DNA of 64,000 nucleotides from Macrotis lagotis (GCF_037893015.1 NC_133658.1:14641561-14705560); one strand, 5' to 3'. Positions 37,776 through 50,460 are shown, numbered from the stretch's first letter. The notes: generated by a model from the sequence alone, not told the origin. Program-made: numbers and translations.

Positions 37776-39215
37776 CAATAGATATAGAACATAACAAATT
37801 GCAAAATGGACAAATTCAACTACATTAAATTAAAAAATATTTTACACAAATAAAGGCAATGCAAATAAGACTTGAAAGAATGCAGAAACCTTGGCAACAA
37901 TTATTATAGGGAGTGTTTCTGATAAAAGATTCATTTTCAAAATATATAGGGAACTGGGTCAAATTTATAAGAATACATGTCATTCCCCAATTGATAAATG
38001 GTCAAAGAATATGATCGATGGATATGCAATTTTCAGGTGAATAATATAAACCATCTGTTGTCATATGAAAAAATGCTGCAAATCATTGTTGATTAGAGAA
38101 ATGCAAATTAAAGCAACTCTGAACTATCCTCTCATACTATCAGATTGACTAAAATGATAAAAATGGAAAATAATCATTGTTGGCAGAGAATTTTGAGAAC
38201 AGGACACTAATTTACTGTAAGTGGAGGTTTGTACTTATACAATCATTCTGGAGAGCAATTTGGAGCTATGCCCAAAGAGTTCTACTGATCTGCATACCCT
38301 TTGATTCATCTATAGCACTACTAGGGCTATATCCCACAGATATCATAAAAAAGGGGAAAGTACTCACTTGTACAAAAATATTTATAGCAGCTTTTATTTT
38401 TTTTGGAAATTGATGGATGTCCATCAAGTGGAGAATGCCTAAACAAGATATGGTAAATGGATGTTATGAAGTATCATTGTTATGTAAAAGCTCATGGGGA
38501 ATTTGACTTCAGAAAATCATGGATACTTCAATAACTGATACTGAGTGAAGTGAGAAGAACCAGGAGAACATTATCCACACTAACATCAACAATGAAACAT
38601 GATCAACTATGATTGTCATAACACCCATCCGATATGCAGAGATCAAGGACACTTCTGAGAGAACAAGGATCCTGAATTACTGAGGGATCTGATAAGGAAA
38701 ATGTCATCTACATTCAGAGAAATAAAAAAAAAAAAACTATTGCTTCCTAATGTAGAGCAAAGCAGACACTGTTCACTTTTTAATACTTTTTTTCATGTTT
38801 TTATTTCTTTCTCATTCCCCCCCCTTAATTCTGGATCTTCTCTCACAACTTAAATAAAATAAAAATATCTTGAACACAATTTTACAAGTGCAATATTTAT
38901 TCAATTGCTGTTGCCATCAGAAGGGCACAGGAAGTGAGGGTGTTAGAAAAACAGAACTGAAAATCTTACAAAAGGATGAATGTTGTTGGGACATCTAGCT
39001 GGTGCAATGGATAGAGCACTGATCCTGAAGTCAGGAGGACCTGAGTTCAAATCCAGCCTTATGCCCTTGATACTTCATAGCGATGTGACCTTGGGCAAAT
39101 CACTTAACCACATTGCCCCATAAAACAAAACAAAACAAAACAAAACATAAAGGATGTCTGTTGAAAACTACCATTGCATATAATTGAAAAATAAATACAT
39201 TTTTACCATTAATTA
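37776..39215 (+). mobile_element. L1 ORF2 C-terminus and 3' UTR, second copy (sense)
   Basis: A second C-terminal region follows in the same orientation ('caaattcaactacattaaatt' 37811; 'gagagcaatttggagctatgccc' 38251). Its 3' UTR ('aagggcacaggaagtgagggtg' 38921; 'gaaaactaccattgcatataattg' 39163) is split by a SINE at 38986-39148. Confidence 0.75.
38986..39148 (+). mobile_element. WSINE1-like SINE with (AAAAC)n tail and 15-bp TSD
   Basis: Starts near gggacatctagctggtgcaa; B box region gagttcaaatcc at 39043. The tail is an (AAAAC)n run at 39122-39146. aaaggatgaatgttg (38971-38985) and aaaggatgtctgttg (39149-39163) form the TSD. Confidence 0.9.
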
Positions 39216-40120
39216 ATGAGAAAAACAAAAACATACAAACAATACAAAAAGCCCCACAAAATTATCCAATTGATGAAAAATTATACAAAACTAACTGAAG
39301 AAATTAATTCAACTATATTTGAATTGGTCAAGTGGAAATAATGACTCTAAGAGACCTAAACAATAAAGAAATACAAAAAAAGAAAAAAATTAGAAGAAAA
39401 CAAAAATACATCATTTGAGGGAAAAAATGACCTGTAAACTATATTCAAAAGAAACAATTTCAAAATTATTTAACAATCTGAATGTCATGATCAAAGAGAG
39501 AGGGAGAGAGAGAATGACAGACAGATAGCCAGGCAGAGAGAGACAGAGAGACAGAGAGACAGAGACAGAGAGAGAATCTTTCAAGAAACCATAAAGAAAA
39601 ACTGTGCTTATATCTTGACAAGAAGCTAAAATAGTCATTTTAAAAAAATCCATTGATCATTTCCTGAAAGAAATGTCAAAATGAAATCTCTAAAAATGGT
39701 TTAACCAAACTGAAGAATTGTCAGGTCAAGGAGAAAATAGTGCACGCAAACAGAAGGAAACAATTCAAATACCAAGAAATCACAGTCAGAATTGTAGAGG
39801 CTTTAGTAGCATCTACTTTAAAGAGTCAGAATGTTTGAAATATGATGTTCAGAATACAAAGGAACTTGGATTGTATCCAAAAACTAAGCATAGTCTTTCC
39901 TGAAAAAAGATGGATCATTAATGAAACAGAGGATATTGAAGTTTTGTGATGAAAAGTTAAGAGTTGAACTGAAAATTCAATCTTCAAATAAAAGACTCAA
40001 GAACACCATGAAAAGATAATCAGGAAAGAAAAAAAAATGTTATTCATTAAGATTAAGTTGTTTACATTTCATCACAGGAAGATAATATTTGAAACTCTTG
40101 AGATTTGCTTCTCTTTTAAA
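39216..40120 (+). mobile_element. L1/HAL1 ORF1 fragment (sense)
   Basis: Coiled-coil codons at 39250-39420 are followed by a GA-rich expansion at 39492-39575. A decayed RRM leads to the C-terminal domain: 'agaggctttagtagcatctactttaaag' (39795-39823) and 'ggaacttggattgtatccaaaaac' (39859), the region just before the YPAK-type motif. Post-ORF1 spacer runs to about 40120. ORF1p-derived, dead. Confidence 0.65.
39492..39575. repeat. GA/GACA-rich low-complexity tract
   Basis: Purine-rich run of GAGA and GACAGA words within the ORF1 fragment. Confidence 0.85.
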
Positions 40121-42575
40121 GTATTTAGAAAGGATTTAAAATAAAATCTTAGCAAGATGATTACAACAAGCCATCACTAGGATAATATATTATCACCAAG
40201 TAGGATTTATTCCAGGAATGAAGGGTTGGTACAATATTAGGAAAATTGTAATTAATTTTATCAATAGTAAAACTATCAGAAATCATATGATCATATCAAT
40301 TGATGCAGAAAATTATTTTGACAAAATACAGCATCCATTCCTACTAAAAGCACTAGAGAGTGTAGTAATAAATGGATTGTTCCTCAGAATGATAAGCAGT
40401 TTTCTATCTGAATCCATCAATAAGCATCATGTGCAATGAGGATAGGCTCGAGGCATTCCCAATAAGATCAGGCGTGAAGCAAGTATGCCCATTATCAGCA
40501 CTACTATTAAATATTGTATTAGAAAAGTCATCTTCAGCAATAAGAGAAGAAAAAGAAATTGGAGGAATTAGAATTGGGAATGGAGAGACAAAACTCTCAC
40601 TCTTTGCAGAAGACATGATGGTCTACCTAGAGAATCCCCCCCAAAAAATTTTTAAAAACTCCTAGAAATAATCATCAACTTTAGCAAAGTCACAGAATAT
40701 AAAATATAGAATACAAGGAGTCTATGTGCCAAGGCAGACTCACAAACTTTTTGAAAACAATTATAAAGCACTTCTCACACAAATAAAATCAGATTTAAAT
40801 AACTGGGCAAACACCAACTGCTCATGGATAGGTAGAGCTAATATAATAAAAATGACAATTCTACCAAAACTGAACTACTTGTTTAGTGCCATACCAATCA
40901 AAATTCCAAAAAAATCATTTTAAGGCATTAGAAAAAATTGTAAGTAAATTCATATGGAGAAATAAAAGTTAAGAATTTCCAGAGAATCAATAAAAAAGTG
41001 CAAAAGTAAGTGGCTTAGCCTTACCAGATCTAAAATTATATTATAAAGCATCAGTCATCAAAACTGTCTGATACTGGCTAAGAAATAGAGTTGGAATAGA
41101 TTGGGTGCAATAGCAGGAAATGACTATGGTAATTTGCTGTCTGATAAACCCAAAGGGTCCAGCTATTGGGATAAAAACTCTCTCTTTGATAATACCTGTT
41201 AGAAAAAGTGGATGTTAGTATGAAAGGAACTTGGATTAGACCAACACCTCACACCCTATGCAGAGATAAGATCCAAATGGATACAGGATTTAGACATAAA
41301 AACCAATATTATTAGCAAGCTTAGAAGATCAAGGAGTACTTCACCTGCCAGATCTATGGAAAGGGAAGCAGTTTATGACCAAGGAATAGAGATGGAGAAC
41401 ATCATTAAAAAGAAACTAGATAATTTCAACTACATTAAATCAAAAAGCTTTTGTATAGACAAAACCACTGTAACCAAGATCAAAAGAAATGTAATAAATT
41501 GGGAAACAATTTTTACAATTAGTATTTCTGACAAAGAACTCATTTCTAAAATAGAGAGAGAACTGAGTCAAATTAAAAAAAAAATCAAGCTGACCCCCGA
41601 ATGACTAATAGTCAATGGATATGCAAAGGCAATTTATACATGAGGAAATCAAAGTGATACATAGTCACTGGAATAATTGTTCTAAATCACTACTTATTAG
41701 AGAAATGCAAATTAAAACATCTCTGAGGTACCACCTCACACCTCTCAGACTGGCCATTATGACCAGAAAGGACAATGATCAGTGTTGGAAGGGATGTGGG
41801 AAATCTGGGACAAAAATACATGATGGAGCTGTGAACTCATTCAACTTTTCTGGAGAGCAATTTGGAATTATGCCCAAAAGGCAACACAAATGTGCATAGC
41901 CTTTGATCCAGCAATACCACTACTCAGTCTATACACTGAAGAGATTATGAAAAAGGGTAAAAATATCACTTGTGCAAAAATATTCATAGCAACCTGTTTA
42001 GGGGGCAAAGAATTGGAAATTTAGTGAATGTCCTTCAAATGGGGAATGGCTTAAGAAATTGTGGCATATGTATATGATGGAACACTATCATTCTATTAGA
42101 AACCAGAAGGGATAGGAATTCAGGGAAGACTGGAAGGATTTGCAAGAACTGATGTTAAGTGAGATGAGCAGAACCATAAAAATGTTGTACACCCTAAAAG
42201 CAACATGGGAGTAATGATCAACCTCAATGGACTTGCTTATTCCATCAGTGCAACAACCAGGGACAATTTGGGGATATCTGTCATGGAGAATACCATCTGT
42301 ATCCAGAGAAAGAATTGTGGAGTTTGACCAAAATCCAAAGACTATTACCTTCAATTTAGAAAAAAATCTTATTATGTAATTTTGCTATCTCTTATACTTT
42401 ATTTTTTCCTTCAGGATATGATTTCTCTCTCATCACATTCAATCAACATCAATGTATGCTGTGGAAGCAATGTAAAGACTAACAGACTACCTTCTGTGGG
42501 AGGTCGGGGGGAGGGAAGCAAGATTAGGGTAAAAATTTAAAACTCAAAATAAAGAAAATATTTCAAAAAAAGGAA
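40121..42575 (+). mobile_element. L1 ORF2 RT to poly(A) end (sense)
   Basis: RT blocks: [20 protein letters not shown] (40294-40353), [17 protein letters not shown] (40462-40512) and [11 protein letters not shown] (40603-40635; the FADD box is changed to FAED). C-terminal blocks follow to 'gaccagaaaggacaatgatcagtg' (41761). The 3' UTR has the G-rich tract at about 42495-42520 (gtgggaggtcggggggaggg) typical of L1 tails, and AATAAA at 42548-42553. It is the best preserved 3' half in the window, but several frameshifts remain. Confidence 0.85.
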
Positions 42576-43262
42576 AGGTTTTAAATAGATAGAGATATAG
42601 TTATCATTTACGTGTGATGTGATGATTCAAAGTAGGGGTGGTGACAAAAATAGAATTTCCAGGGAGAATAAAAAAATGGAGAAGTGGAATAGAGTAAGTT
42701 ATATTGCAAGAAGAGACACAAAAGCATTATTACAATAGAGGGAAAGAAGGGAAGTGGTTGAGCATTTTTGTACTTTAATTAATTTGACTAAAAAAGGAAA
42801 TATTATGTGAACTCAGTTAAGTATAAAAAATTATCTTAGATTTTAAAAATCACAAAGAGCAAAAGAAAAGAAAAGTGAGGATTTGGATGGAATGGAGAGC
42901 ATAAGGAAGGCAGAAGTAGGAGATGAAAGAAGAAAAAAGGGAAGGAGAATGATTAAAGAGCGCAATGTAAGAGAAAGTGGTCAGAAGCAAAATACTGGTG
43001 AGAAAGGAAAAGGTGAAAGGAAAAAGGAATACACAATTGTCACAATTGTGAATGTGAATAGAATGAACTTTCCCATAAAATCAAATTAGATAGAAAAGTG
43101 GATTCAAAACCAGGAAGCTAGAATATGTTGGTTACAGAGATATAAACAAAACACAGGTAAAAAAAAAAACTGGAAAATAATATATTATACTTCAACTACA
43201 GTTATAAAAAAGAAAACACACGCACAGTTGTGTCAATCTCAGATTAAAACAAAATTAAATAC

Positions 43263-43304
<42 letters not shown>

Positions 43305-44000
43305 AATTAAAAGATTTAAGGCAGAAAACTTCATCTTGCTAAAAGGTGCCAAAAGCAATGAAATTTTCTTAAAACTACGCATATATGCATTGAAGTGTAC
43401 AGCATCCAATTTTAAGCAGAGTACTTAATGGAATTTTAGGAAGAAATAGACCACAAAAATGTTAGTGAGTTACCTCAAATTCCTACTTTTACAACTAGAT
43501 AAATCTTGCCACAAATGAAAGAAGAAACAAGTTAAGGAGGTGAATAGAATTTTAGAAAAGTTATAGTTATAATACACCTTTGGGTAAAACTGAATGGGGA
43601 CCCCAAGAATATACATTTTCCCAATGATACATGGCCCCTCCACAAAAATTAATCATGTATTAGGGCATAAAACTTCAATATAGAGGAACAGAAATATTAA
43701 ATCTATCCCTTTTAGATCATGATGCATTAAAATAAGTATAATAATTGGCCATGGAAAGATAAACTAAAAATTATTTTGAAACTAAATAAGCTAATTTTAA
43801 AGAATGAGGGAAGTCAAAAACAAATCATAGAAACTATAATTTTATCCAAGACCATGCCAATGAGATTATATAACAAAATTTATGAAATACATCAACAGAA
43901 GGAAGTAAGGAATATTTTAAAACTGAAAATACTTATATGAATAACGGAGAGAATCAATCAACAAATTAGGTTTGAAACTAAAACACCTAGAAAAGAATAA
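42576..44000 (+). mobile_element. L1 inter-ORF and ORF2 endonuclease (sense)
   Basis: AG-rich inter-ORF spacer (42600-43030), then the ORF2 start near 'tgtgaatgtgaatagaatgaac' (43044) and endonuclease/linker codons to 44000. A (TA)n run interrupts at 43265-43301. It is cut by a nested L1 end and resumes at 44711. Confidence 0.75.
43265..43301. repeat. (TA)n microsatellite
   Basis: About 18 TA units within L1 endonuclease sequence. Confidence 0.95.
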
Positions 44001-44710
44001 TTTTTTAAGAAATAAATTTAATATTTTTAGTTTTTACAATCCCCCCCCATTCTTGCTTCCCTCCCCCCATCCCTCACAGAAGGTATTCTGTTAGTCTTCA
44101 CATTGTTTCCATGGTATACAATGATCTCAGTTGAATGTGATGAAAGAGAAATCATATCCTTAAGGAAGAAAAATAAAGTATGAAATAGTAAAATTACATA
44201 ATGAGATAATTTTTTTTTCTAATTTGAAGCTAATAGTCTTTGGTCTTTGTTCAAAGTCCATGATTCTTTCTCTGGATACAGATGGTATTCTCCATTGAAG
44301 ATAGCCTCAAATTGTCCGTGGTTGTTGCACTGATGGAATGAGCAAGTCCATCAAGTTTGATCATCACCCCTATGTTGCTGTTAAGGTGTACAATGTTGTT
44401 CTGGTTCTGCTCATCTCACTCAACATCAGTTCATGCAAATCCCTCCAGGCTTCCCTGAATTCCCATCCCTCCTGGTTTCTAATAGAACAATAGTGTTCCA
44501 TGACATGCATATACCACAGTTTGCTGAGCCATTCCCTAATTGAAGGACATTCACTTAATTTCCTACTCTTTGCCAACACAAAGAGGGCTGCTATGAATAT
44601 TTTTGTACAAGTGATGTTTTTACCATATTCATCATCTCTTCATGGTATAGACCAGTAATGTTATTGCTGGATCAACTGGTATGCATATTTTTGTTGCCCT
44701 TTGGTCATAA
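44001..44710 (-). mobile_element. Nested 5'-truncated L1 3' end with 13-bp TSD
   Basis: A T-rich left edge (complement of the A tail) is followed by the L1 3' UTR and ORF2 end in antisense. tagaaaagaataa is repeated exactly at 43988-44000 and 44711-44723, and removing the insert restores continuous sense L1. This is a textbook target-primed insertion. It includes 'cactcaacatcagttcatgc' at 44418. Confidence 0.93.
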
Positions 44711-45280
44711 TAGAAAAGAATAAATTAAAAATCACTAATTAAACATCAAATTAAATATTCAGAAAATCAAAAAGAGATTAAGAAAACTGTAAGAAAACTG
44801 TGAAACAAATAAAACAATAGTTTAATAAAAAATACAATGAACTAAATACCCTTTTGATTAATTCGATTAAAAAAGAAAGACAAAACAATAATTAGGAACT
44901 ATTTAGTCAAGCTGCCAATAAATCAGACAATCTAAGAGATGCAGTTTAAAATTAACAAAGCATAAATTTCTCAGATTAACAAAAAGGAAGAAAATACTTA
45001 ACTAAACCTATTAAAGGAAAAAATGAACAATAGACCAATGAAATCCCTAAGAAAACAGTCTCTAGTGCTTGATGCAGTTACAAATTAATTATAACATGCA
45101 TTTATAAAACAATTAATTCCAATAATATATAAACACTTTTAAAAAAAGGTGAAGAAATAATCCTTCCAAATTCTTTCTCTTGGCAAAAATATTGTGCTGA
45201 TACTTAAACCAGGAAAAGACAAAATAGAGGAAAAGAAATTATAGCTCAATTTCCTTAATGAATATTAATGAAAATATCTT
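44711..45280 (+). mobile_element. L1 ORF2 linker and pre-RT (sense), continued
   Basis: Continues the element interrupted at 44000: linker codons, then 'tattaaaggaaaaaatgaac' (45008). It reaches 'taatgaatattaatgaaaatatctt' (45256-45280), the stretch just before the RT core, where the antisense L1 begins. Confidence 0.75.
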
Positions 45281-45887
45281 GTTTTTATTTTTTTAATTTT
45301 CTGAGCAGCAGCTTTATTTTTTATTCATAAGCACATGTATTTTTTAAGTTATAAAATTTACGTCCACTCTCCCTTCCCATCACCCTCTCCTCAGCAGCTA
45401 ACAGTAAGGTTAGCATTGTATGTACATATTTTTGATATTTTTTTTTAGACTAGTTATTTTCATTCTAAGGAAATAGGATTAAGGGATACATAAGAGATAA
45501 AATTTATAAAGTGTTCATCAGATTCTAAAGGGTTGACTTTTTTGTTTTTTCTTTCCCTGGATGGGGATAAAATTGTACATATCCAGTGTAATATGATGGC
45601 CTAGCCCTCTCCACTGCTGAGAGGGACTGTTTCCATCAAGATTGAGCTTCTCATAATATTGTTCCTAATGTGTGATTGTTCTCTTGGTTCTGCTCCCTTC
45701 ACTCAGGATCAGATCCCATAAGTTATTCCATGAATCTCTAGAATTCAACCATTTTTTTGCTTCTAATTGAACAATAATCTCCCGTAGTATTATATATCAA
45801 AGCTTGTTTAGTCATTCTTCAATTGATGGGCATCCTTTCAATTTCCAATTCATTGCCAACTCAAAAAGAGCTGTGATGAATATTTTG

Positions 45888-45889
<2 letters not shown>

Positions 45890-45975
<86 letters not shown>
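45890..45975. repeat. (AT)n(GT)n compound microsatellite
   Basis: About 27 AT units followed by about 16 GT units, within the L1 ORF2 C-terminus. Confidence 0.97.
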
Positions 45976-45979
<4 letters not shown>

Positions 45980-46238
45980 CTTTTCCCATTTTTGTGATTT
46001 CTTCTGGATATAGGCCTAGAATTGGGATTGCTGGTCAAAGAGAATGAGCATTTTTATTGCTCTTTTTGCATAGTTTCATATTGTTCTCCAGAATGGTTAG
46101 ATCCATTCACAAATCCAGCAGTGATGCATCAATGTCCCAAAGCTCCCACAGTCTCTCTGTTCTCTTTTTCTCATACCTCAAAATCATTTTAATTTGCATT
46201 TTTCTTAGCAATAATGATTTAGAGCATATTTTCATATA

Positions 46239-46239
<1 letters not shown>

Positions 46240-46270
<31 letters not shown>
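46240..46270. repeat. (TA)n microsatellite
   Basis: About 15 TA units in the same L1. Confidence 0.95.
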
Positions 46271-46274
<4 letters not shown>

Positions 46275-49200
46275 ATTTCTTCATTTGAAAACTGTCAATT
46301 CATATCCTTTCACAATTTGTCAACTGGGAAATGACTTGTAACTTTATAAATTTGATGCAATTCTCTATAAATTTTAAAAATGAGATCTTTAACACAACTC
46401 CTAGTTTTGAAGGTTGTTTCCCAACTTTCTGCTTTCCTTCTAATTTTGGCTGCATTGATTTTATTAATGCAAACTATTTTAATTTAATATACTCAAAATA
46501 ATTCTTTTGCAATTTATAATGCACTCTAATTCTTGTTGTGTTATAAATTAATCCTATTTCCATGGATCTGATAAAGTATTTCTAGATCTGTTAATTTTTC
46601 TATGGTGGCCCCCTTTATGTCTAAATTCTACAGTCATCTTGGCATCATTTTGATACAGGATGTGAGATGGATGCCTAGGCCTAGTTTTTGCCACATTGTT
46701 TTCCAGTTTTTCCAACATTTTTGGCCAAATAATGAGGTCTTTTCCCCAGAAGTTGATGTCTTTGGTTTGTCAAACAGTTGAATTCTATAGTCATTTATTG
46801 CAGTTTCTTTTGAATTTATCCTAATCCACTGATACATTACCCTATTGCTTAACCAGGCCCTGGCAACTTTGATGACTGCTGCTTTATAGTACAGTTTTAG
46901 ATCTGGTAGAGCTAGGCCACCTCCTTTGATAAGTATTTTTTATCAATACCCTTGTTATTCTTGACCTTTTGTTGATCCAGATGAATTTTGTTACTATTTT
47001 TCAAGCTTGGTAAAATAGTTATTTCGTGGTTTGATTGGTATGGCATTGAATAAGTAATTTAATTTGGATAGAATTGTCATTTTTATTATATTAGCTGGAC
47101 CTGATCATAAGCAATTGACAATTTTCAAATTATTCAGACATGACTTTATTTGGGTGAGAAGTGATTTACATTTTTGTTCATACAGTTTCTGGGTATGCCT
47201 TAGAAGGCAGATTCCCAAGTATTTAATGCTGTATATAGTTACTTTAAATGGAATTTCTCTTTTTAGCTCTTGCTCTCGGATTTTTTATTCATATAAAGAA
47301 ATTCTGATGATTAATGTAGGTTTATGGTATATCCTATATTTTGCTGAATTTCTTAATTGTTTCAAGGAGCCTTTAGATGATTTTCTTGGGTTCTCTAAGT
47401 ATACCATCATAACATCTGTAAAGAGTGAATGCTTTGCTTCTTCATTGCCAGTTGTAATTCTTTCTATTTCTTTTTTTCTGTTATTGCTATAGCTAGCATA
47501 AGAATACTATATATTGAATAGTAATGGTGATAATGGTAATACTTGTTTCATTCCTCATTTTATTGGAAATGCTTTTGATTTTATTTCTATAAAATACTAT
47601 TTCTTGATGGTTTTACATAGACACGATTATTTTAAGGAAAACTCCATTTATTCCTAAACATTCTAGATGATCATTTGATTTCTCTTGGTTTTGCTATTAA
47701 TATTTTCAATTATGTTAAATGTTTTTCTAATATTGAACCATCGCTGACTACCTATTATAAATTCTACCTGATAATGGTGTATTATGCTAGGAATAGCTTT
47801 CTATAGTCTCTATTTCCTCTCAGTTAATTTGAGTAGTTTGCATTTTTGAAAATATTCATCTATTTTACTCAGGTGATTTAGTGGAATACAGTTTGGCAAA
47901 GTAGCTCCAAATTATCTCTTTAATTTCCTCCTCATTGGTGGTTACATCACCGTTTTCATTTTTGATACTGGTAATTTGGTTGTATTCTTTCTTTTTTTAA
48001 AAAATCAGATTAACCAAAGATTGTCTAATTTATTTTTTCATTAAAACAAATATAAGTTTCATTTATAAGATCAGTGGTTTTCTTGTTTCCAATTTTATTA
48101 ATCCTTGCCTTGATTATCAGAATTTCTAATTTGGTATTTAATTGATGATCATTCACATGTTCTTTTTCAAGCTTTTTAAGTTGCATATCCAATTCACTGA
48201 TCTTCTCCTTCTCTGTTTTATTCATATCGGCATTTAGAGATGTAAAGTTTCCCCCTCCAAACTGCCATGGCTGCTTTCAAAAATTTTTGTTATGTTGTCT
48301 CAGCATCATATTCTTGGATATAATTATTAATTATTTCTCTTATTTGCTGTTTAATCCACCCATTATTTAAGAGTATTATTTAATTTCCAATTAGTTTTTG
48401 GTGTATTTTTCCATGATCCTTTATTACATGTAATTTTGATTGCATCTTGGTCTAAGATGTGTGTAATTAGTATTTCTGCCTTTGTGCATTTGATTATTAG
48501 GTTTTTATACCCTAGTACATGGTCAGTTTTGGTATGGGTGCCATGTACTGCTGAGAAAAAATTATACTCTTTTCAATCCTCATTAAGTTTTCTACATTTG
48601 TATTATATCTAAGTTTTCTAAGATTTCATTCACATTCTTAACTTGATTCTTGTTTATTTTTTATTTGATTTATCTGGTTCTGAGAGAGGGAGATTGAGGT
48701 CTCCCACTATTTAAGTTTTGCTGTCTATGTCTCCTTGTAATTCACTCAGCTTTTCTTGTAGTAAATTGGATGCTATGCCACTAAGTACAAACATATTTGG
48801 TAATGATATAGCTTCAATACTAGTGATGCCTTTTAAGAAGGTGTAACTTCCTTCCTTATTCTTTTTAATGAGATTGATTTTTGTTTTACCTTTATCTGAG
48901 ATCAGGATATCTACCCCTGAATTTTTGCTTCAGCTGAGGCATAATATATTTTCCTCCAATCTCTTACCTTTACCCTGTGTGTATCTCTCTGCTTCAAATG
49001 ACTTTCTTATAAACAACATATTGTAGGATTCTGGTTTTTAATCTGTCATCTGCTTTCAGTTTAAGGGACAGTTCATTCCATTGACATTTATAGTTAAGAT
49101 GACTAATTCTGTATTTCCCTCCATGGCATCTTTTTCCATTCATCTTTTTCTCTTTTCTTTTTTCTTATTCTCCCTCATCAAAATTTTACCACTTTTCCCC

Positions 49201-49708
49201 TTTGACTTTAAAAAATTTAAATTTTACTTTATTTTTACTTATACTATGACCTTCCCTTATATCAGTCTCCTCTTCCCTTATCTTTCTTTTTCCCCATTCC
49301 CTCTTTCTTTGTAGATTGGGGTAGATGTTTTTAATCCATTTGGGAATGTATCTTATTACTTCTTTGGACTAAATCTATTGAATAGAATTTACTCAGCATT
49401 TATATTCTCCTTTCTTATCTTCTAAAATTATAAATCTTTGTGCCTCTTCCCCTGGTGTTATTTATCACTCTAGGACTATTAATTAGGCATCATCAATCAT
49501 AATTTGATTATTTGATTGTTTGATAAGCTCATATTCTTATCAAGATATCATCCTAGATTGTTGCTTGATTGCTTGATAATCAGCATTGTCTCAAAAAATC
49601 AAATTATAATTATAATCATTTTTTACCATACCCTGTTTTCAAGTACCCTTCAAGGACATACAATCCTCCTCATGAGCCAAATTATCATCCAGTGCTATAT
49701 CATTTCTT

Positions 49709-49860
49709 ATTTTTTTAAGGTTTTTGCTAGGCAATGGGGTTAACTGGCTTGCCCAAGGCCATACAGCTAGGTAATTATTAAGTGGCTGAGGTCAGATTTG
49801 AACTCAGGTACCCCTGACTCCAGGGCAGATGCTCTATCCAATGTGCCACCTAACTACCCC
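49709..49860 (-). mobile_element. WSINE1-like SINE with perfect 16-bp TSD
   Basis: Antisense SINE nested in the L1 inter-ORF spacer: 'aaggtttttgctaggcaatgggg' to 'gccacctaactacccc'. tgctatatcatttctt is repeated exactly at 49693-49708 and 49861-49876. The long perfect TSD suggests it is younger than its host. Confidence 0.95.
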
Positions 49861-50130
49861 TGCTATATCATTTCTTGAACTATTTATGCCTCTCCCTTGA
49901 GGTCCAGTTTCTCTCTCATGTTGCTCCCTGCCCCTAAGTACTGAAACCATATTAGGTGAAACCTATTTTCTCTCACACTTCACTTCATCCACCCTGGGTA
50001 CTTAACCCCTTGTTAAATACAGGTGGGATTAAGTGAAATCCTTTTATAATTGAAGGCAAGCATATTGAAGACCTCTAAGTACTGGTAAATTCTGGAGATC
50101 TCACCTGAGAACTTTACTAAGGATTTAAAG

Positions 50131-50460
50131 TTATGGGGGACATTGACTCAGGACTGCCCAGTTTGAGTTTAGAAAAGGTGCTAAGATTTTGTCAGCACAG
50201 CAAAATTAAATTGTGTCAAAGGAAAATGAGATACTTAAATTTAAAGTTGACACCCCTGTTTTTCATAAGAGCTTTTTATCTCAAACGTGATGGCATCTTC
50301 TTGGACCTTTTCAGTGGAGAGACAAGATCCAACTGTATCTATATCTTCTAAATTCAAGTTCTTTGATTACATTTGATGCTTTAATTATCCCAAGAGAAGT
50401 AAAAATATAAAGAATTAGAAGTGTTATATCTTCCCTTTTATGTTTGTATACAAGTTGATG
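50131..50460. other. Unassigned 330-base segment within the antisense L1
   Basis: Between the inter-ORF spacer and the end of ORF1 I recognise no L1 text. A 72-codon plus-strand open frame (50133-50348) has no known domain. It may be a separate insertion or a subfamily-specific spacer. Confidence 0.4.

Larger units (their letters stand above)
45281..50130 (-). mobile_element. Near-full-length L1 (antisense): 3' UTR, ORF2, inter-ORF
   Basis: The left edge is a T-rich tail at 45282-45300. The 3' UTR and ORF2 C-terminus run to about 46900. RT text (complement) runs to about 48000. The linker appears as minus-strand open frame 48225-48025 (KKLEKEHVNDHQLNTKLEIL). The endonuclease follows to the ORF2 start near 49085, then the inter-ORF spacer to about 50130, which contains a SINE. 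Microsatellites break ORF2 at 45890-45975 and 46240-46270. The element continues to 52046, about 6.77 kb in all. ORF2 holds many stops, so it is not active. Confidence 0.85.

Noticed and set aside
47064..47492. 142-codon plus-strand hydrophobic open frame resembling a membrane protein
   Set aside because: It is the reverse complement of L1 ORF2; T-rich antisense of A-rich coding sequence gives Phe/Leu/Ile-rich translations.
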